A stretch of 64,000 bases of DNA from Trichoplax adhaerens. Lineage: Eukaryota > Placozoa > Uniplacotomia > Trichoplacea > Trichoplacidae. Under the pieces are notes generated by a model. It was given only the letters and a program-made list of their open reading frames with translations. It searched no databases and was not told where the DNA came from. Position 1 is the stretch's first letter, and each line of letters opens with the position of its first letter. The stretch is from NCBI RefSeq assembly GCF_000150275.1, contig NW_002060945.1, positions 4,440,935-4,504,934 of the forward strand, written 5' to 3'. Both the position numbers and the translations under genes were made by a program. Shown one piece after another: positions 50,146 through 63,360 of this stretch.

Positions 50146-52723
50146 TTAATCTCTTCGTAGGTTGTCCAGCCTATAGTTTAAGTTGATTATACAATCATAT
50201 CAGTATGAACAGTACGTGTATCCGAATGAAGATCCGTCCAAAATAGTAGCAATCACAGTATTAACTAGAGAGCTAAAGAACGAAATTCAATTTAGACAGC
50301 CTGACATACCTGGCTTGTAGGTCTGCATCTAAATCACTATTGCCACCACCACCAGCAGCAGCAACCTGCGGTTGTTTTGCTGCATGGGATGCTGAGTTCA
50401 AGGAAGTGCTGCTTGCTGGAAGGTCAGCAAGCTAATAAAATCGAGGTAGAAAGGGTTAAAACTATAGCAGCATAATTTTTAGAGGGAGTGCATTGAATCA
50501 TGTAATAGTAACACAATTACCTGATCGGTAAGCGTCAATCCCAGTTCGTCAAAAACTTGAGCCACTATAGCATCGCTAATAAAGCACAAATTTGACATTA
50601 CATTTAAAGTTTTTACTCGTAAAAGTATTGAAACGCTAAAAATTTAAACTGCAGTTTTGATCACACCTTTCTTCATCATCCTCTTCATCGCCTATAACAT
50701 CATCGATAGCGTCATTCATCATTTCTTCCTTCATATCCATTACTTCAGATTGCTTTTCAAATTCCATCATAATCTTTTGTATTTGTGGCAAGTTTAGCTG
50801 CTTATTCATTCTACCTAATGCTTTAGCTACGCCTTTCATAGCTTGCGCCATGGAATTGGTTGAACGAAGAGTCTATAAAATCGGTAAGTACAAAAGTCTT
50901 TTGTTAGGCCAGTTTAGAGTTGAGAAAGATTGCAATCTTTTTCATGAGAGTTGAGATGTCATCAACATACCTGTATTTTTAAAGAAACCGCCTGCAAATT
51001 GGCTTTCATCATTATAAATTTTTTAACATATCGACGTGTTCGAACTAAATCTTTGGCCATGATTTTGGTAGCGTCCTAAAAGATGGGTAATCAAATAAAT
51101 TGGTTCAGTATGGCTGCATCTGTATGCGTGTCGACGTGAAAGGTACGTAACTGGGAAGTGTACGTCTATATTTGTCACATCGTTTGAATCATTGCATTTT
51201 AGCTTCAAATTTCACATATCGTAGCGAGCCAATAGAAATATAATCTATGTAAAGAAATTGATTACTCATAGTTACCATTTGTCCAGCCTTCGCCATCTTT
51301 TTAATATCAGCAATGACTTTCTTCTCTTGTTGTTCTAATTTTACTCTTTCCCGATCTAAATCCCTTTTAATATTAAAACAGAAACATTAACACATTGATA
51401 AAGGAGGCAATAAAGATATTATTTTGCACATACTAAAAGATACTTTCTGAAGCTATATTAGAGGTCCAAAAGACTAGAGTACGAGTTTACACTTTGCAGT
51501 ACGGCGTAACTGTAGTCTATAGCTTGATATTTCAGTCGAGTACCATAAATACTATACATACTGCACATGTAAAGATTCATTGATATGAGCGAAACTAAAA
51601 TTTACAATTGTTCCATGGCAACAACATCGGCTCATCAACTCCAAAGACTCTACCTCTACAATTCTTCGTTTTGTTTCAGTAATTTATCTGAATCTAGTAT
51701 TGCATGTAGCACAATGTGATATTCGCCAACGAGTATTGTAGGTAGGCCATCGCTATCGATATTTACTGTCAATATAAGGTACTAGTGGGGGCTACGTAGT
51801 TCTTTACGTTTTGTTGATCAGATAAGGTTCCTAATTGGCCAAGAGGGAAGACTTTCAAGGCTAGTAGTAATAACTACATGAAAATTAAATTACAATTTGT
51901 GATTTATTATTCATCTATCGTTAGTACCTACATATGTATTGTAAATAGATCATGAATTCTTCGTTGGAGCATATTAAACATGACTCAACATCCATAATGC
52001 AAAATTTTAGCCTTGAGGGGTATTTCATTTACATGCTACAGCAGTCACATTGTTGATGAAAGTACAGATTTTGTCAGTGTCCTCACTAATGACTAATTTC
52101 AATAGCTTCGGGTAAAAATAACAAGAGACTGGTGTGACTAACCGGTGTACGCAATAGAACTGAAGATTCATCTTGATAATATTTTACTCTACTATACCTG
52201 CGCCTTGTACTGTTATACTGTCGTGAATCCGCATATGAAAGTTTATACAGATCAAAATCAAACAGCGTAGGTTGTAAATTATTGTATTTTATCAAATGTC
52301 GAACTGTGAACATTGGAAGAGGATCCCCAAGTTTCCCTGATTTTATGCGAAAGGGTGAGGTCGGAAAATCAATATTTCCCCATGAAATATTTCATAGTTA
52401 ACTGTTAGCAATATCGATCTGGTTGTAGCCAGTGGACATTGCAGTATTTATTTGAATGCTAACTTTGCGCTATACGTAGTTGATATACTGTAGTTTTATT
52501 TGGTATTGGCTATTACGTTTCTTTGGAAAGTCGCTTCCTTGATGGACAACTATTGTACATTGCATCAAGCTTTCTATCTTGCTGTACAGTACATAAAATG
52601 TTGTTGCTATTACCGCACTGTTTAGTGATAAACCTACCGAATCGCTTTATTTAAAGCGCGCTGGTTTTGCTTCAATAACTCTTCGGGAGTTTTCTTTTTT
52701 CCAAATAAAAATTCCAGTGGCAT
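50146..52723 (-). CDS. CHMP2A: ESCRT-III subunit CHMP2A
   Basis: Exons in transcription order: 52723-52638, 51363-51276, 51075-50971, 50872-50667, 50575-50521, 50431-50310, 50170-50146. 687 bases, all phases agree, 228 residues (human CHMP2A has 222). It is a cytosolic ESCRT-III polymer subunit that remodels membranes in multivesicular body sorting, abscission and nuclear envelope sealing, and recruits VPS4. The N-terminus MPLEFLFGKKKTPEELLKQN is the basic alpha-1 region. Coiled core helices follow, with LDRERVKLEQQEKKVIADIK and the CHMP2A-typical KLPQIQKIMMEF-like string (NLPQIQKIMMEFEKQSEVMD). Next is the acidic DEEDDEESDAIV region. The C-terminal ARLDNLRRD fits the MIM1 motif bound by VPS4 MIT. 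CHMP2A fits better than CHMP2B because of the MKEEMMNDAID string. The last exon is only 25 bases and was found by phase and motif. It is head-to-head with TMEM50, with start codons 1.87 kb apart. Confidence 0.97.
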
Positions 52724-52859
52724 GTCGTATTATTGTGGTAATGTTTTGTAGGATAGTTGAAATCAGCAGTAGAATGGAATCAGCCCAAGTTAGCAGTAAT
52801 ATTGGACGATCAAGTGAAGAACCTTTTAGCAAGAAATTGGCAACGACTTGGAAGTCAAT

Positions 52860-52875
52860 ATAGTCCAGTCCAGTC
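52860..52875. repeat. CAGTC pentamer run upstream of CHMP2A
   Basis: Three GTCCA/CAGTC units in tandem (AGTCCAGTCCAGTCCAGT) lie about 140 bases upstream of the CHMP2A ATG. It is a different pentamer from the islands. Confidence 0.6.
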
Positions 52876-52921
52876 CAGTAGTTTGAGAAATGTGGCGATT
52901 GGTTTCAGTACCTGAAGTTAT

Positions 52922-53195
52922 ACGTACTGTACAGGTACGGATGGTTTGTTCGACTTCTGGTACTGTACAGTATAGTACTTTTGGAGGGTCTGTACAGCAC
53001 CCTTTACTGTACTGTACAGTGTACAGTACAGTAAGTACAGTGTACAGTACTGTACAGTACTGTACAGTAAGTACAGTGTACAGTACAGTAAGTACAGTGT
53101 ACAGTACTGTACAGTACTGTACAGTAAGTACAGTGTACAGTACAGTTCATTGTAGTCAATTGTCAGCATACTGTACACTGTACTGGATAAAACCT
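52922..53195. repeat. ACTGT/ACAGT palindrome island with 57-bp higher-order period
   Basis: The densest part is 53000-53150. The string AAGTACAGTGTACAG recurs at 53033, 53069, 53090 and 53126, with spacings of 36, 21 and 36. That makes a 57-base higher-order unit built from the pentamer. It lies 0.2-0.47 kb upstream of the CHMP2A ATG. The frames across it give Tyr-Cys-Thr-Val-rich peptides and are not genes. Confidence 0.9.
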
Positions 53196-53929
53196 CTACT
53201 GTACTGGATGACTGCGAGCGCGATGACGACTGATTCTATTTTTAGGTCTATACGTCAGTTGTACCATCCCCACCTAGACCTGACCGAGCCCACCAGGCGG
53301 AGGACTTGGCCAAACCTAGTGAAAGTGTGCATTTTGTTGATACAGACTCATACAGTTCTTTCACGCCACGGACGGACCACTGGAAGAATGTGGACACTAC
53401 ACTATAGGACATGATTTACTTCTGGCGGTCTAAGGTATTACAAGTCTTGCGATGGCAACATGATGTTTGTTCTAAAATATCTGTATCACAAGTGATCAAG
53501 TTGTAGAGAATTACGATTGCATATATCGATATTGAGCACTGCAAAATTGGAGAGCAGAAATGCTGTAATGTCGCCCTCAACCATGGTTTGCAGTTTCTTA
53601 AGGTGGCTGTGAATGTCAAGGTTGACCCTGCACTGCAGCTAGGACTTGCAAATAGAGGATGACGAGGGTAATGGTTTTTCTTTGAGTAATGCCAAAGACT
53701 ACTCAAACTTGCATTTTTCCACGTTTTTTTCATACAAAGTACTTTAACCTTAATTGGTATTCATGGTATATTCCTGGCCAAAGTTAGTCCCTTACTCTAT
53801 AGAAACATGTTACGTCTCTGACTCATGCTATTATTGCTATCGTTGTACCGCATAGTGGGTCTAGGACAATTAGACGCCGACAATTGACTGCTGTACTGTA
53901 CATTAAGTGTACAATGGAGTAGTATAGGA

Positions 53930-54120
53930 TGCAAACAATATCAATCTCGATTTGATATAACGAGGATGAATTGATTACTTTGCAGCGTTCAATCCTATAC
54001 GCCGTAAAATGAATGAATCGAATGGAGTAAAGTATCTCTTTTGATAGGATGAGGGTGGATTGACTATTTTACAGCATTCAATCCTATACAGGGTCCAATC
54101 AATTTAATGGAGTAAATAAA
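53930..54120. repeat. ~80-bp diverged tandem duplication
   Basis: Two copies share GAGGATGAATTGATTACTTT or GAGGGTGGATTGACTATTTT, then GCATTCAATCCTATAC (GCGTTCAATCCTATAC in the other copy), and later AATGGAGTAAA. It lies inside the CHMP2A/TMEM50 bidirectional spacer. Confidence 0.7.
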
Positions 54121-54309
54121 TAAATTATCCCATTTGGTTGTAGATTGTACCATATTAGCTACATGTCGTATCTACACATTCAACTGGACCAAACTGAGTA
54201 GGTTTAATAGGGTGGTTTAGCATCGATTTCAGACAGTGACCTCATTCGAGGTCAAAGAACAGACATTCTACAGTACTAATGCTACAATACTAATTCCAAT
54301 GAAGAAGAC

Positions 54310-54476
54310 GCAGTACAGTACAGTACAGTACGTAATACAGTATACTGTACTAATAATAGGAATTCTACAGTACTTACTCTACAGTACTTTCGCTACTGTA
54401 CAGTGTACAGTACGATCCTCAGCCCAGCAGAATGTTAACTTTTAACCGTACTGTACACTGTACAGTACAGTACTTT
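54310..54476. repeat. ACTGT/ACAGT palindrome island, TMEM50 5' flank
   Basis: Strings such as CAGTACAGTACAGTACAGTA and ACTGTACAGTGTACAGTAC occur 0.11-0.28 kb upstream of the TMEM50 ATG. Confidence 0.9.
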
Positions 54477-54589
54477 AACCGCTATCATTATTGTGTAAAG
54501 TCAACTGTAAATTAACAAATAAAAAATTGACAATATTCAAATTCTTATTTCCAGCTTAGTGTTATTAGAAAGCGACTAAAAAAAGGAAA

Positions 54590-57500
54590 ATGAGTGGCTG
54601 TCTAGATGATATTAGATGTATTGAATGTGATATTGGCGAATATAGGAATCCCATCGCTGCTTCGATTGCAGGAGTTTTGGTAAGGATATAGAGTAGTTGC
54701 AACGATCAACATACTCGCTCGATTAGAAAATAGCTGTTGTACACTGTACGTAGTAAGTAGATGAGGTAATTTTATTCTCCATACTTTATACTCAGTACAA
54801 ACATTGCTTTGGCCGTACCAACTACAGTCAATGAGTGCCTGGTACCAGATATGAAAAATTCTATTTCCAATTTTGTTAGTTTATAAATCTGAACCTTGAC
54901 AACTTGATTCAAGTATATGACGATAACATATTATCAACATTGCCAATACTGTAGTCATTTTTCTCCTTTTTCCAACAAAAATACTCATCATACGGTCGAG
55001 TGGCAATAGTGTCGAAGATGATGCTATCAAAAATAGGATATTATGAAGCTATATTTACAGTATGTTAACCTTGCATGGATGATGACGGTGGACATATATG
55101 GACAATATATGGAATATGGTACCGTCTTGATAGTTCGTAGATGTTGACTTGGTACTTACTTAAATTAGAATTATCGGTCTTGTTTCTACGTGATATAACA
55201 TTACATATTTTTATTCATTGGCCGTCAAGAGAATTCTTTATTTTTTGATACGTTTTGTCCTGATCAATGTACTGTAGACCGTATTGATGATAATGCAATT
55301 ATTACAACTGGAAGGGCGAACCTACGAAATTGGATAGTCAGTTTGATGTAATCCGATAAAGTCTGGGACGCGGGCTCATAATTCACATTATTACAGTACT
55401 ACAGTATACTGTATTGAATAGCAATTTTTCTGTTATCGACATTACCATAGAAATTAGGCCATTAAGTTCTGTCTAATAGATGCCCTTCAATTATCAATGT
55501 ACTGTAATGTGAGGTTATACCATATACTGTACACTAATATAATCTTATCACGATTATTTTACTAATTATAAAGTCGATATAAATAAAAGCACGATATTGT
55601 ACATTTTGGAGCCTAGAGAATTGGATAGAAATCTCTGATAATTAATTTACTACGACAATGCAACTGAACACGATATACCTGAGTCAGTACGAGTTGGATT
55701 GGAACTACAGGCAGTAGTGCATGGATATTATAATGCGGTAACACTGCACGAGTACATATACACGTATATCGTATTAGCTATAACTATAAAAATCCTCTAT
55801 CAATCTCAACCTCTGTTTAACGAAAGTGTATAACCGGAAAGAACGAAAAACTTTATAAACAATCCAGAGTTTAACGTATACTCGTGTGCGTATCGCTTAT
55901 TTACGTCAAGTTCTGGAATATAGGCCAATATGGGTTCATTCTTTATCCAATATGAAAAGTAGAACTTGAGTATGCGAAGCGTAAAATGATAGATACGATT
56001 TATTTTCATAAGATTAATCTTACGGTATTAAAATGTAGTCTATGCTTGTAGATGGAACAACTTTCCATATGAAACATTGCCTTTATTAAATTGAAGCTTT
56101 GCTGTGATAGTAATTTAGCTGTGATCACCAAGGCAGTAGTTTAACGTTTTATACACTACTTTAGATACTGAAATGTAGATAGCATCGAAATAATTATTAT
56201 CAGTACCTTATGCAATTATCTATAATCTATACTGTGCAATTTACAGCTATTATCTAATTGTATGGATCATATAGGGAGCCGCCGGATGGTGGGTTTTTAT
56301 TGACGCTGCCACCACAGACCAATTCAATCCAGCATTTTGTGTTTGTGGGATAGTTTCTATGGTCGGATTGCTTATGTAAGTTTCGGTATCCAATCTATAA
56401 TGATATAATTAGAACAGAATGTGATGCTGCTTAAAATATGCTAGTATCATATACTGCAGTATTTAGGCGCTATTGATCTAAATTCTCGTATACGTGTATA
56501 ATATCTAGGTATTTTTGATACGGCTAATGCAGTGTATTGCCATGTATAGTAGGATTACTGTTGCACGTTTTATATGTCCGTCTTGCACTTTAAATAGAAG
56601 TACTCAATTAGGATTTTCCCTAGTTTTCGATATTAGTTTATTATATGCGGAAGCAGAAATTGCAACCAAGACGATACGCGTCTAGATCATTTCTTTAGTC
56701 AGAACTCAGACATCTTAACTCTATTCTATATGATCTATACTGACTGTAGTATATGATTGAAGTCTTAAATGTAGTATGAAGCGATTAGCTATTATACTAT
56801 ATCACTTATTTAGTGAATTAGTCATTAAGCTAACTATATGATCTACTATTATATAAAATATCATAAAAGGATCAATGCTATTTCGACTGGACAGTTGCAC
56901 GGAGATGCTTATTCTGGTGGATGTTTAGGACAGACGGGTAAGATTGCTAGCTCATAATTTGAAATCGCCAGAAAATTAATGCTTATCAAAAGCTATGTCC
57001 AACGGATTTGTTAACATGTGACCTATTTTAATACCTAGTATTGCGGTAGTACGCTATAAAGATAAATTTTCTGAATAGTGTCTCAGCTGTTGTATATTTT
57101 GCAATGCGATAGCTTTATAGTATCGTAGGTACAAGGAATTAAATAGTGTAAAACTATACGGCAACAAACAATTCAGAACTTACAGAAACTGCCTTTAACG
57201 CAATAAGTAGTACTGTTTTGCTAGATAAGTATTTGTTAGACCAAAAATTGGACTAAGCTCCCGTTGTAGATCTATGCCTATTCCTTTGAATATCATGCTT
57301 GCGAAACGCTATCAAAATACGTATATGTACACTGTACAGTAATCTTAAATTGACGTAATATACTCGTTCCTAAATTATCTAATTATATCTTAGGTTCACG
57401 TATATGGTTCATCTTTGGATTTGGATGCCTTTTTGGAGGTTTAATATCATCTGGATGGATTTTATTTGCCTCTTATGTTGTCCCCCGTAAGTCATAAATG

Positions 57501-57863
57501 TATTCATACTGTCAATATTACAGTACACGAGTTTCAAGATTGTATTCGTAGTTATGCTTTACGCGACGTGTCACATATTTCGGAATGTAAAAGTTGATCT
57601 TTAACTAGTATCACTTTTGTCATAGTCTGATACTAAATGCATCGTCTTACTCTTGTTAGATGCAAAAGATGTATGGCCCGGTGTTGCTGTCTTCCTCCAA
57701 AATGTTCTGCTGTTTTTCAGGTAATATGAAATTAAACACTTTCTGAACAATAATTAATGACACTATTTAAAGCAGTATCAAGAACTGACATTGGTATATT
57801 CTTATCTTATGTAGCGCTTTAACGTTTAAATTCGGCCGAACGGAAGATCCATATAGATTTTAG
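54590..57863 (+). CDS. TMEM50A: TMEM50 four-pass membrane protein
   Basis: Exons: 54590-54679, 56275-56375, 56870-56937, 57394-57486, 57660-57720, 57815-57863. 462 bases, all phases agree, 153 residues (human TMEM50A has 157). It is a small integral membrane protein of the TMEM50 (UPF0220) family, placed in the endomembrane system. The exact molecular role is not established. Family hallmarks in order: MSGCLDDIRCIEC start, AASIAGVL and GAAGWWVFIDAA (first helix), MINAISTGQLHGDAYSGGCL (second), SRIWFIFGFGCLFGGLISSG (third), VWPGVAVFLQNVLLFFSALT (fourth) and the terminal FKFGRTEDPYRF. The two human paralogues A and B cannot be told apart here, so the symbol stands for both. The start ATG has A at -3 and follows the island at 54.31-54.48 kb by 110 bases. 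The 1.6-kb first intron holds no other gene. Confidence 0.95.
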
Positions 57864-59779
57864 ATGGTTGGTTTGGCAGTTAATTATTGTAAAGTAGTGC
57901 ATTTTCCATTACCAAAAATGCTATTTCAAGGTAGCATGACTATTGCTTCTTCTAATGTACAGCAAGAATTAATATCTTGTACGTTTACGCATTTATTACT
58001 ATACGTATACGATCTTCTTGTGTAAATCCGGTAAGATAGTATATGTTTGTGGAGTAAAATCTTAAGGGTACGCTACTCCATTCTATGAAAATTAGTTTTA
58101 AAGAATGTTCCATGTTGAACCGTCACCAGAAAGTAGAGACTCTTGAAAATAATTGATCGTCTCTTTTTGGAAATATAAATTGCGTATAGATTAAATTCAC
58201 AAAGCGTTACGAATTAGGTTTATAATTAAACAAGAAGGAATCAGAAATACTGATCCTATTTCCTTTTATATAGATCTCTATTCTGTATGTTCTAAAGATT
58301 AAATATTCCTAACACATAAATTAGCGATTGGTAGAGTGTAGATTATCCATTGGGTTATTGTACAAGTTGCAATTTTTTGGTAATTTTTACGGTTATATTT
58401 CGCGCATAATATTGAACACTTCAACTGTTTATTATAGTATATCGTTAAGTTCTATTATAACTTCTTATCAACTTCTGTAATGTATAAAGAACTATAAATC
58501 TTTGTAGACTAGATAGAGATTGAGACCTTATGGTCAGTTATCTTACATTTTATCAAAAAAGCTATTACTGGAGTGCGGTAGCTTACGTATATAATCACGT
58601 CTATCTGTGTATTAGCTGGGAATTCAGGATAAATTATTTCATAACTTCGTATAAAACCGCAAATACAACTATTAAAAGTTTTCGATTTGCACACTTCATG
58701 ACTTGCAGCGCTCACTGGTATAGAAGGAATTAATGCACTACTTATACATGTACAGTATATTATAATAATGATAGTTATCAATTCATTTATCTTTGGCTTG
58801 ATATTAAAACTTGCAATTTGCGGCAAATTTTATATGCTTTCTTTGCAGCTGATACAGCAAGACTGACCTGTTAATTAGGGATAATCGACTTAATTGGAGT
58901 ATGGTCGAACTGAATACTTTATCGAGCTGCTAATAACAAGTTGTAAAAATGTTTAGCTAACTACAGTACTATCTCTAGTAAACAATACTGTACGATCTAC
59001 GAGTGACAACTATAGTCTTAAGTAATCTGTAAAATATCCGTAAGTATAAATCGACTGTTGTAATAAGAGGTTTATAAAACTATACAAACAGCATCCCAAA
59101 ATCCTAAGATTTTGATATTTAATTGCATTCATGAATCTACTGTACTGTCGTAGATTCAATTTTGGTATCTATTTCATTACCGTCCACTTTTACAGTATTT
59201 AAGCTTCGTAACTTGAAATTATTGAATGTGCCTCATCAATCAGCCATCATGCAACCGGATAAAATGATACAAAGCCAGTAAAATATCATTGGCAAGCACA
59301 TCATGATAACTATCACTAATTATTTTCATACAGTACAGTATATGATATCCTGCAAAGCATATTAACTGTACAGTAGTTCCACGATAATATCTTTAAGTGG
59401 GAACAAAAACTTGCATAAAAACACTATCTACAACTTACGTTTGAATTAGATACGCCTATCAGCAAATCTCAACTGTAATTACTTATAATGACAGCTACTT
59501 TATTTGTATAAAGCCAAGAAATAACTTCAAAAGTAGAGAAGATATTTTTGAAATTTTATTTGCAATATATTTTAGGTCAACAAAATCAGGGATCGCTTAA
59601 AATATCTACAATATTTCTTTTTAAGTAGAGATGATAGCAATATACAATACAATTGCACATCTTTAATAATTATTACTACATAAACATTCGATTTCATAGT
59701 CGCACGGTAAATAGCATCGCTGCATGATGGTTGTTAGTATGCGTTATTAATAATGTGAAAATTGCGAATTGTAGCATGT
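57864..59779. other. Convergent intergenic gap, no gene seen
   Basis: The gap lies between the 3' ends of TMEM50 (+) and cathepsin L (-). No supported gene. Overlapping short frames near 58.5-58.8 kb on both strands have no recognisable content. A few isolated palindromic strings occur (for example CATACAGTACAGTATATG near 59.33 kb), but there is no island. Confidence 0.6.
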
Positions 59780-61406
<1,627 letters not shown>

Positions 61407-62158
61407 GATTGGTACTGTATCAATTGTCCTATTTTTACGAGAGATGAAAAGTTGATGAGAAAAAATGGCCATGTAAAGTTTCTGGTAAAATTGCAGGCAT
61501 ACTGGTACTAATTTCAAATGATATTATATTCACTTTTCTACTTGTTTAGTTACTAAGCTTCATACAATGATGGCACTATAGCTATCTGACATGAAGAACT
61601 AGCAAATGATACAAAGTAATCCAAGTTAATTTTCACAACTACAGTATCCGCTCCACAAGGTAAAGGTGATCAACTGCTTGTATTGATATTGTCCACTACT
61701 GTAGCAATCGGGAGTCTTTTTCACCACAACAAAGACATTATTACAGTATGAAACTTTGCAATCAACGCTATACCACTTCTCCATTTCATCTTTATCGCAT
61801 AAAATAGCAATAGCTTAAAGAAATTAAAGTCTAAATTGCCAATTATGTCAGTAAAAAGTTGTTTTGCATCCAGAACTACTTACGTGGAATGCGGGAAAGA
61901 GGACAAGCGACCGTATACCAGAATGACGCCAGCAATGGTCTGACTTCACTTTATATTGATCGTTGACGCCGCTGTAAACAATGCATTGGAGCACAAGTCA
62001 TCCGCTTTTAGCATGACTTGCTTGTGGAGAATTGTTTCATCATCACGCTGTTCATTATTCAATTGCGTACTGTGTTTCTGCGCAGCATCCTCAAACCCAT
62101 GAAAGTCACGAGTTTTTCACGCTTCTGTTGAAGTGCGAAGTGAGACTGTTAGCCGTGT

Positions 62159-62196
62159 TACTGTACGCATGTACAGTACTGTACATGCGTACAGTA
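62159..62196. repeat. 38-bp perfect palindrome
   Basis: The 19-base left half (starting TACTGTACGCATGTACAG) is the exact reverse complement of the right half, with no spacer. The centre lies between 62177 and 62178. It marks the 5' edge of the cathepsin L flank island. Such a sequence can extrude as a cruciform. Confidence 0.95.
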
Positions 62197-62590
62197 CAGT
62201 ATGCATATTTGAACGGTACAGTACATTCATACAGTACATTCATACAGTACAGTGTACAGTAGTACTGTACTGTACTGTACTGTAGTAGAAATTCATGGAG
62301 TTTCTACAGTACTGTACTGTACTGTACGTAGAGTCTACGATATTCATACTGTACTGTATTCATATTACGAGTGCTGTACTGTACAGTACAGTATACTGTA
62401 TGATAGGGTATGTACTGTACTGTACTGCATGACCTGTAAATCTGTAATTCTCCATAAAAAATATACTGTACAGTACAGTACAGTACAGTACTGTACTGTA
62501 CTGTAAGAATTTTTTACGCTGGCAATATTCTTTCCATTGACTCAGCAAATATCCAGTACAGTACAGTACGTACAGTACAGAATGTCTCGT
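62197..62590. repeat. ACTGT/ACAGT palindrome island, cathepsin L 5' flank
   Basis: A long island with runs of tandem ACAGT meeting runs of tandem ACTGT. Near 62.46-62.50 kb the two orientations meet head to head and make a palindrome of about 30 bases. It lies 0.8-1.2 kb upstream of the cathepsin L ATG. Confidence 0.9.
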
Positions 62591-62864
62591 GTTGCATTGC
62601 ACGCTGCAGTGAGTGTGTAAATAAGGTAAACAACTCTGGTCAGTCAGCCAGCTCGCGACATGCACAAGTTATTATTATCCAACATGAATGTCGTCATAAC
62701 AACGACGATCAAGTAATACTATATTCAAGCTAGTGAAATCGGAGAGCCACCTCTCCCTTTCCTCTTGCCTTCCAAATTTATAATATATTCATCAAGCAAT
62801 ACATTACTGTACAAAAAATCGGAAATTAAAACAAGAGCGATCATCAGTTGAACTCATGACTTAC

Positions 62865-63360
62865 ACATGCATCTATCACAAATTTGCGAAGTAATGGGTG
62901 GATTGTTGCAGGAGGATCGACGCACAGGTTGTAACGAGATTAGATTAGCAATACTTTGCAATGCAGGCATTGTAAAGAAGAATTTCCAAACTACCTAAAT
63001 AATAAAATCAAATCGAATAGCAGGAATATCAATCACTGCTAGAAACTGAGTAATACTTGTGAATTGTAATAACGTGACAGTTGAGGTATAGCCAGGCGCC
63101 AGGGCCTGAACAACTATAAATAAATCGACTCTCGATAAACCGATGCTACCAATAGATTGACGGTATGACAAGCCCATAAATATATATGTCACGATATACT
63201 GTATACAGAAAGTAGAAGCCGATTTTTATGTAATACCATCACGGCCAAACGAAGAATAGGAGGAGAAAACTATGCATACCTCTGAAATCAGCATTAAGCG
63301 TCGATATTCCTCGTCGACTTTAAAACGCCGAAAGAACTTTGATAAAAAAGTTTTAAAGCT
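62865..63360 (-). CDS. Possible two-exon fragment of an unrecognised gene
   Basis: Candidate exon 63360-63280 (27 codons, SFKTFLSKFFRRFKVDEEYR and on to LMLISE) has an acceptor TTTAG and donor GTATGC. The same phase continues in candidate exon 62994-62865 (VVWKFFFTMPALQSIANLIS and on to CDRCM). That exon has a strong pyrimidine-rich acceptor (TTTTATTATTTAG) and a GTAAGT donor. The intron would be 285 bases, usual for this window. The peptide is amphipathic, and its second half has three cysteines. I do not recognise a family, and neither a start nor an end is visible. It may continue to the right of the window. The 62995-63192 frame inside the proposed intron is an alternative reading. Confidence 0.3.

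Larger units (their letters stand above)
61407..62864. other. 5' flank of cathepsin L, repeat island, no gene seen
   Basis: No supported exon. Open frames at 62.03-62.67 kb on both strands run through the palindromic pentamers. The region contains the island and the 38-bp palindrome listed separately. Confidence 0.55.

Noticed and set aside
52890-53414. 174-codon open frame upstream of CHMP2A
   Set aside because: It runs through the pentamer island. Tandem ACTGT/ACAGT has no stops in several frames and yields repeated Tyr-Cys-Thr-Val peptides on both strands. No start context, splice or domain support.
62252-62665. Overlapping 84- and 101-codon frames on opposite strands
   Set aside because: Same cause: low-complexity translation of the palindromic island, mirrored on both strands.
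62995-63198. 65-codon - strand frame as its own exon
   Set aside because: It is phase-compatible with the exon at 63280-63360, but its acceptor lies in a TATACAG string without a pyrimidine tract, and it ends at a strong acceptor for the next frame. It looks more like intron.
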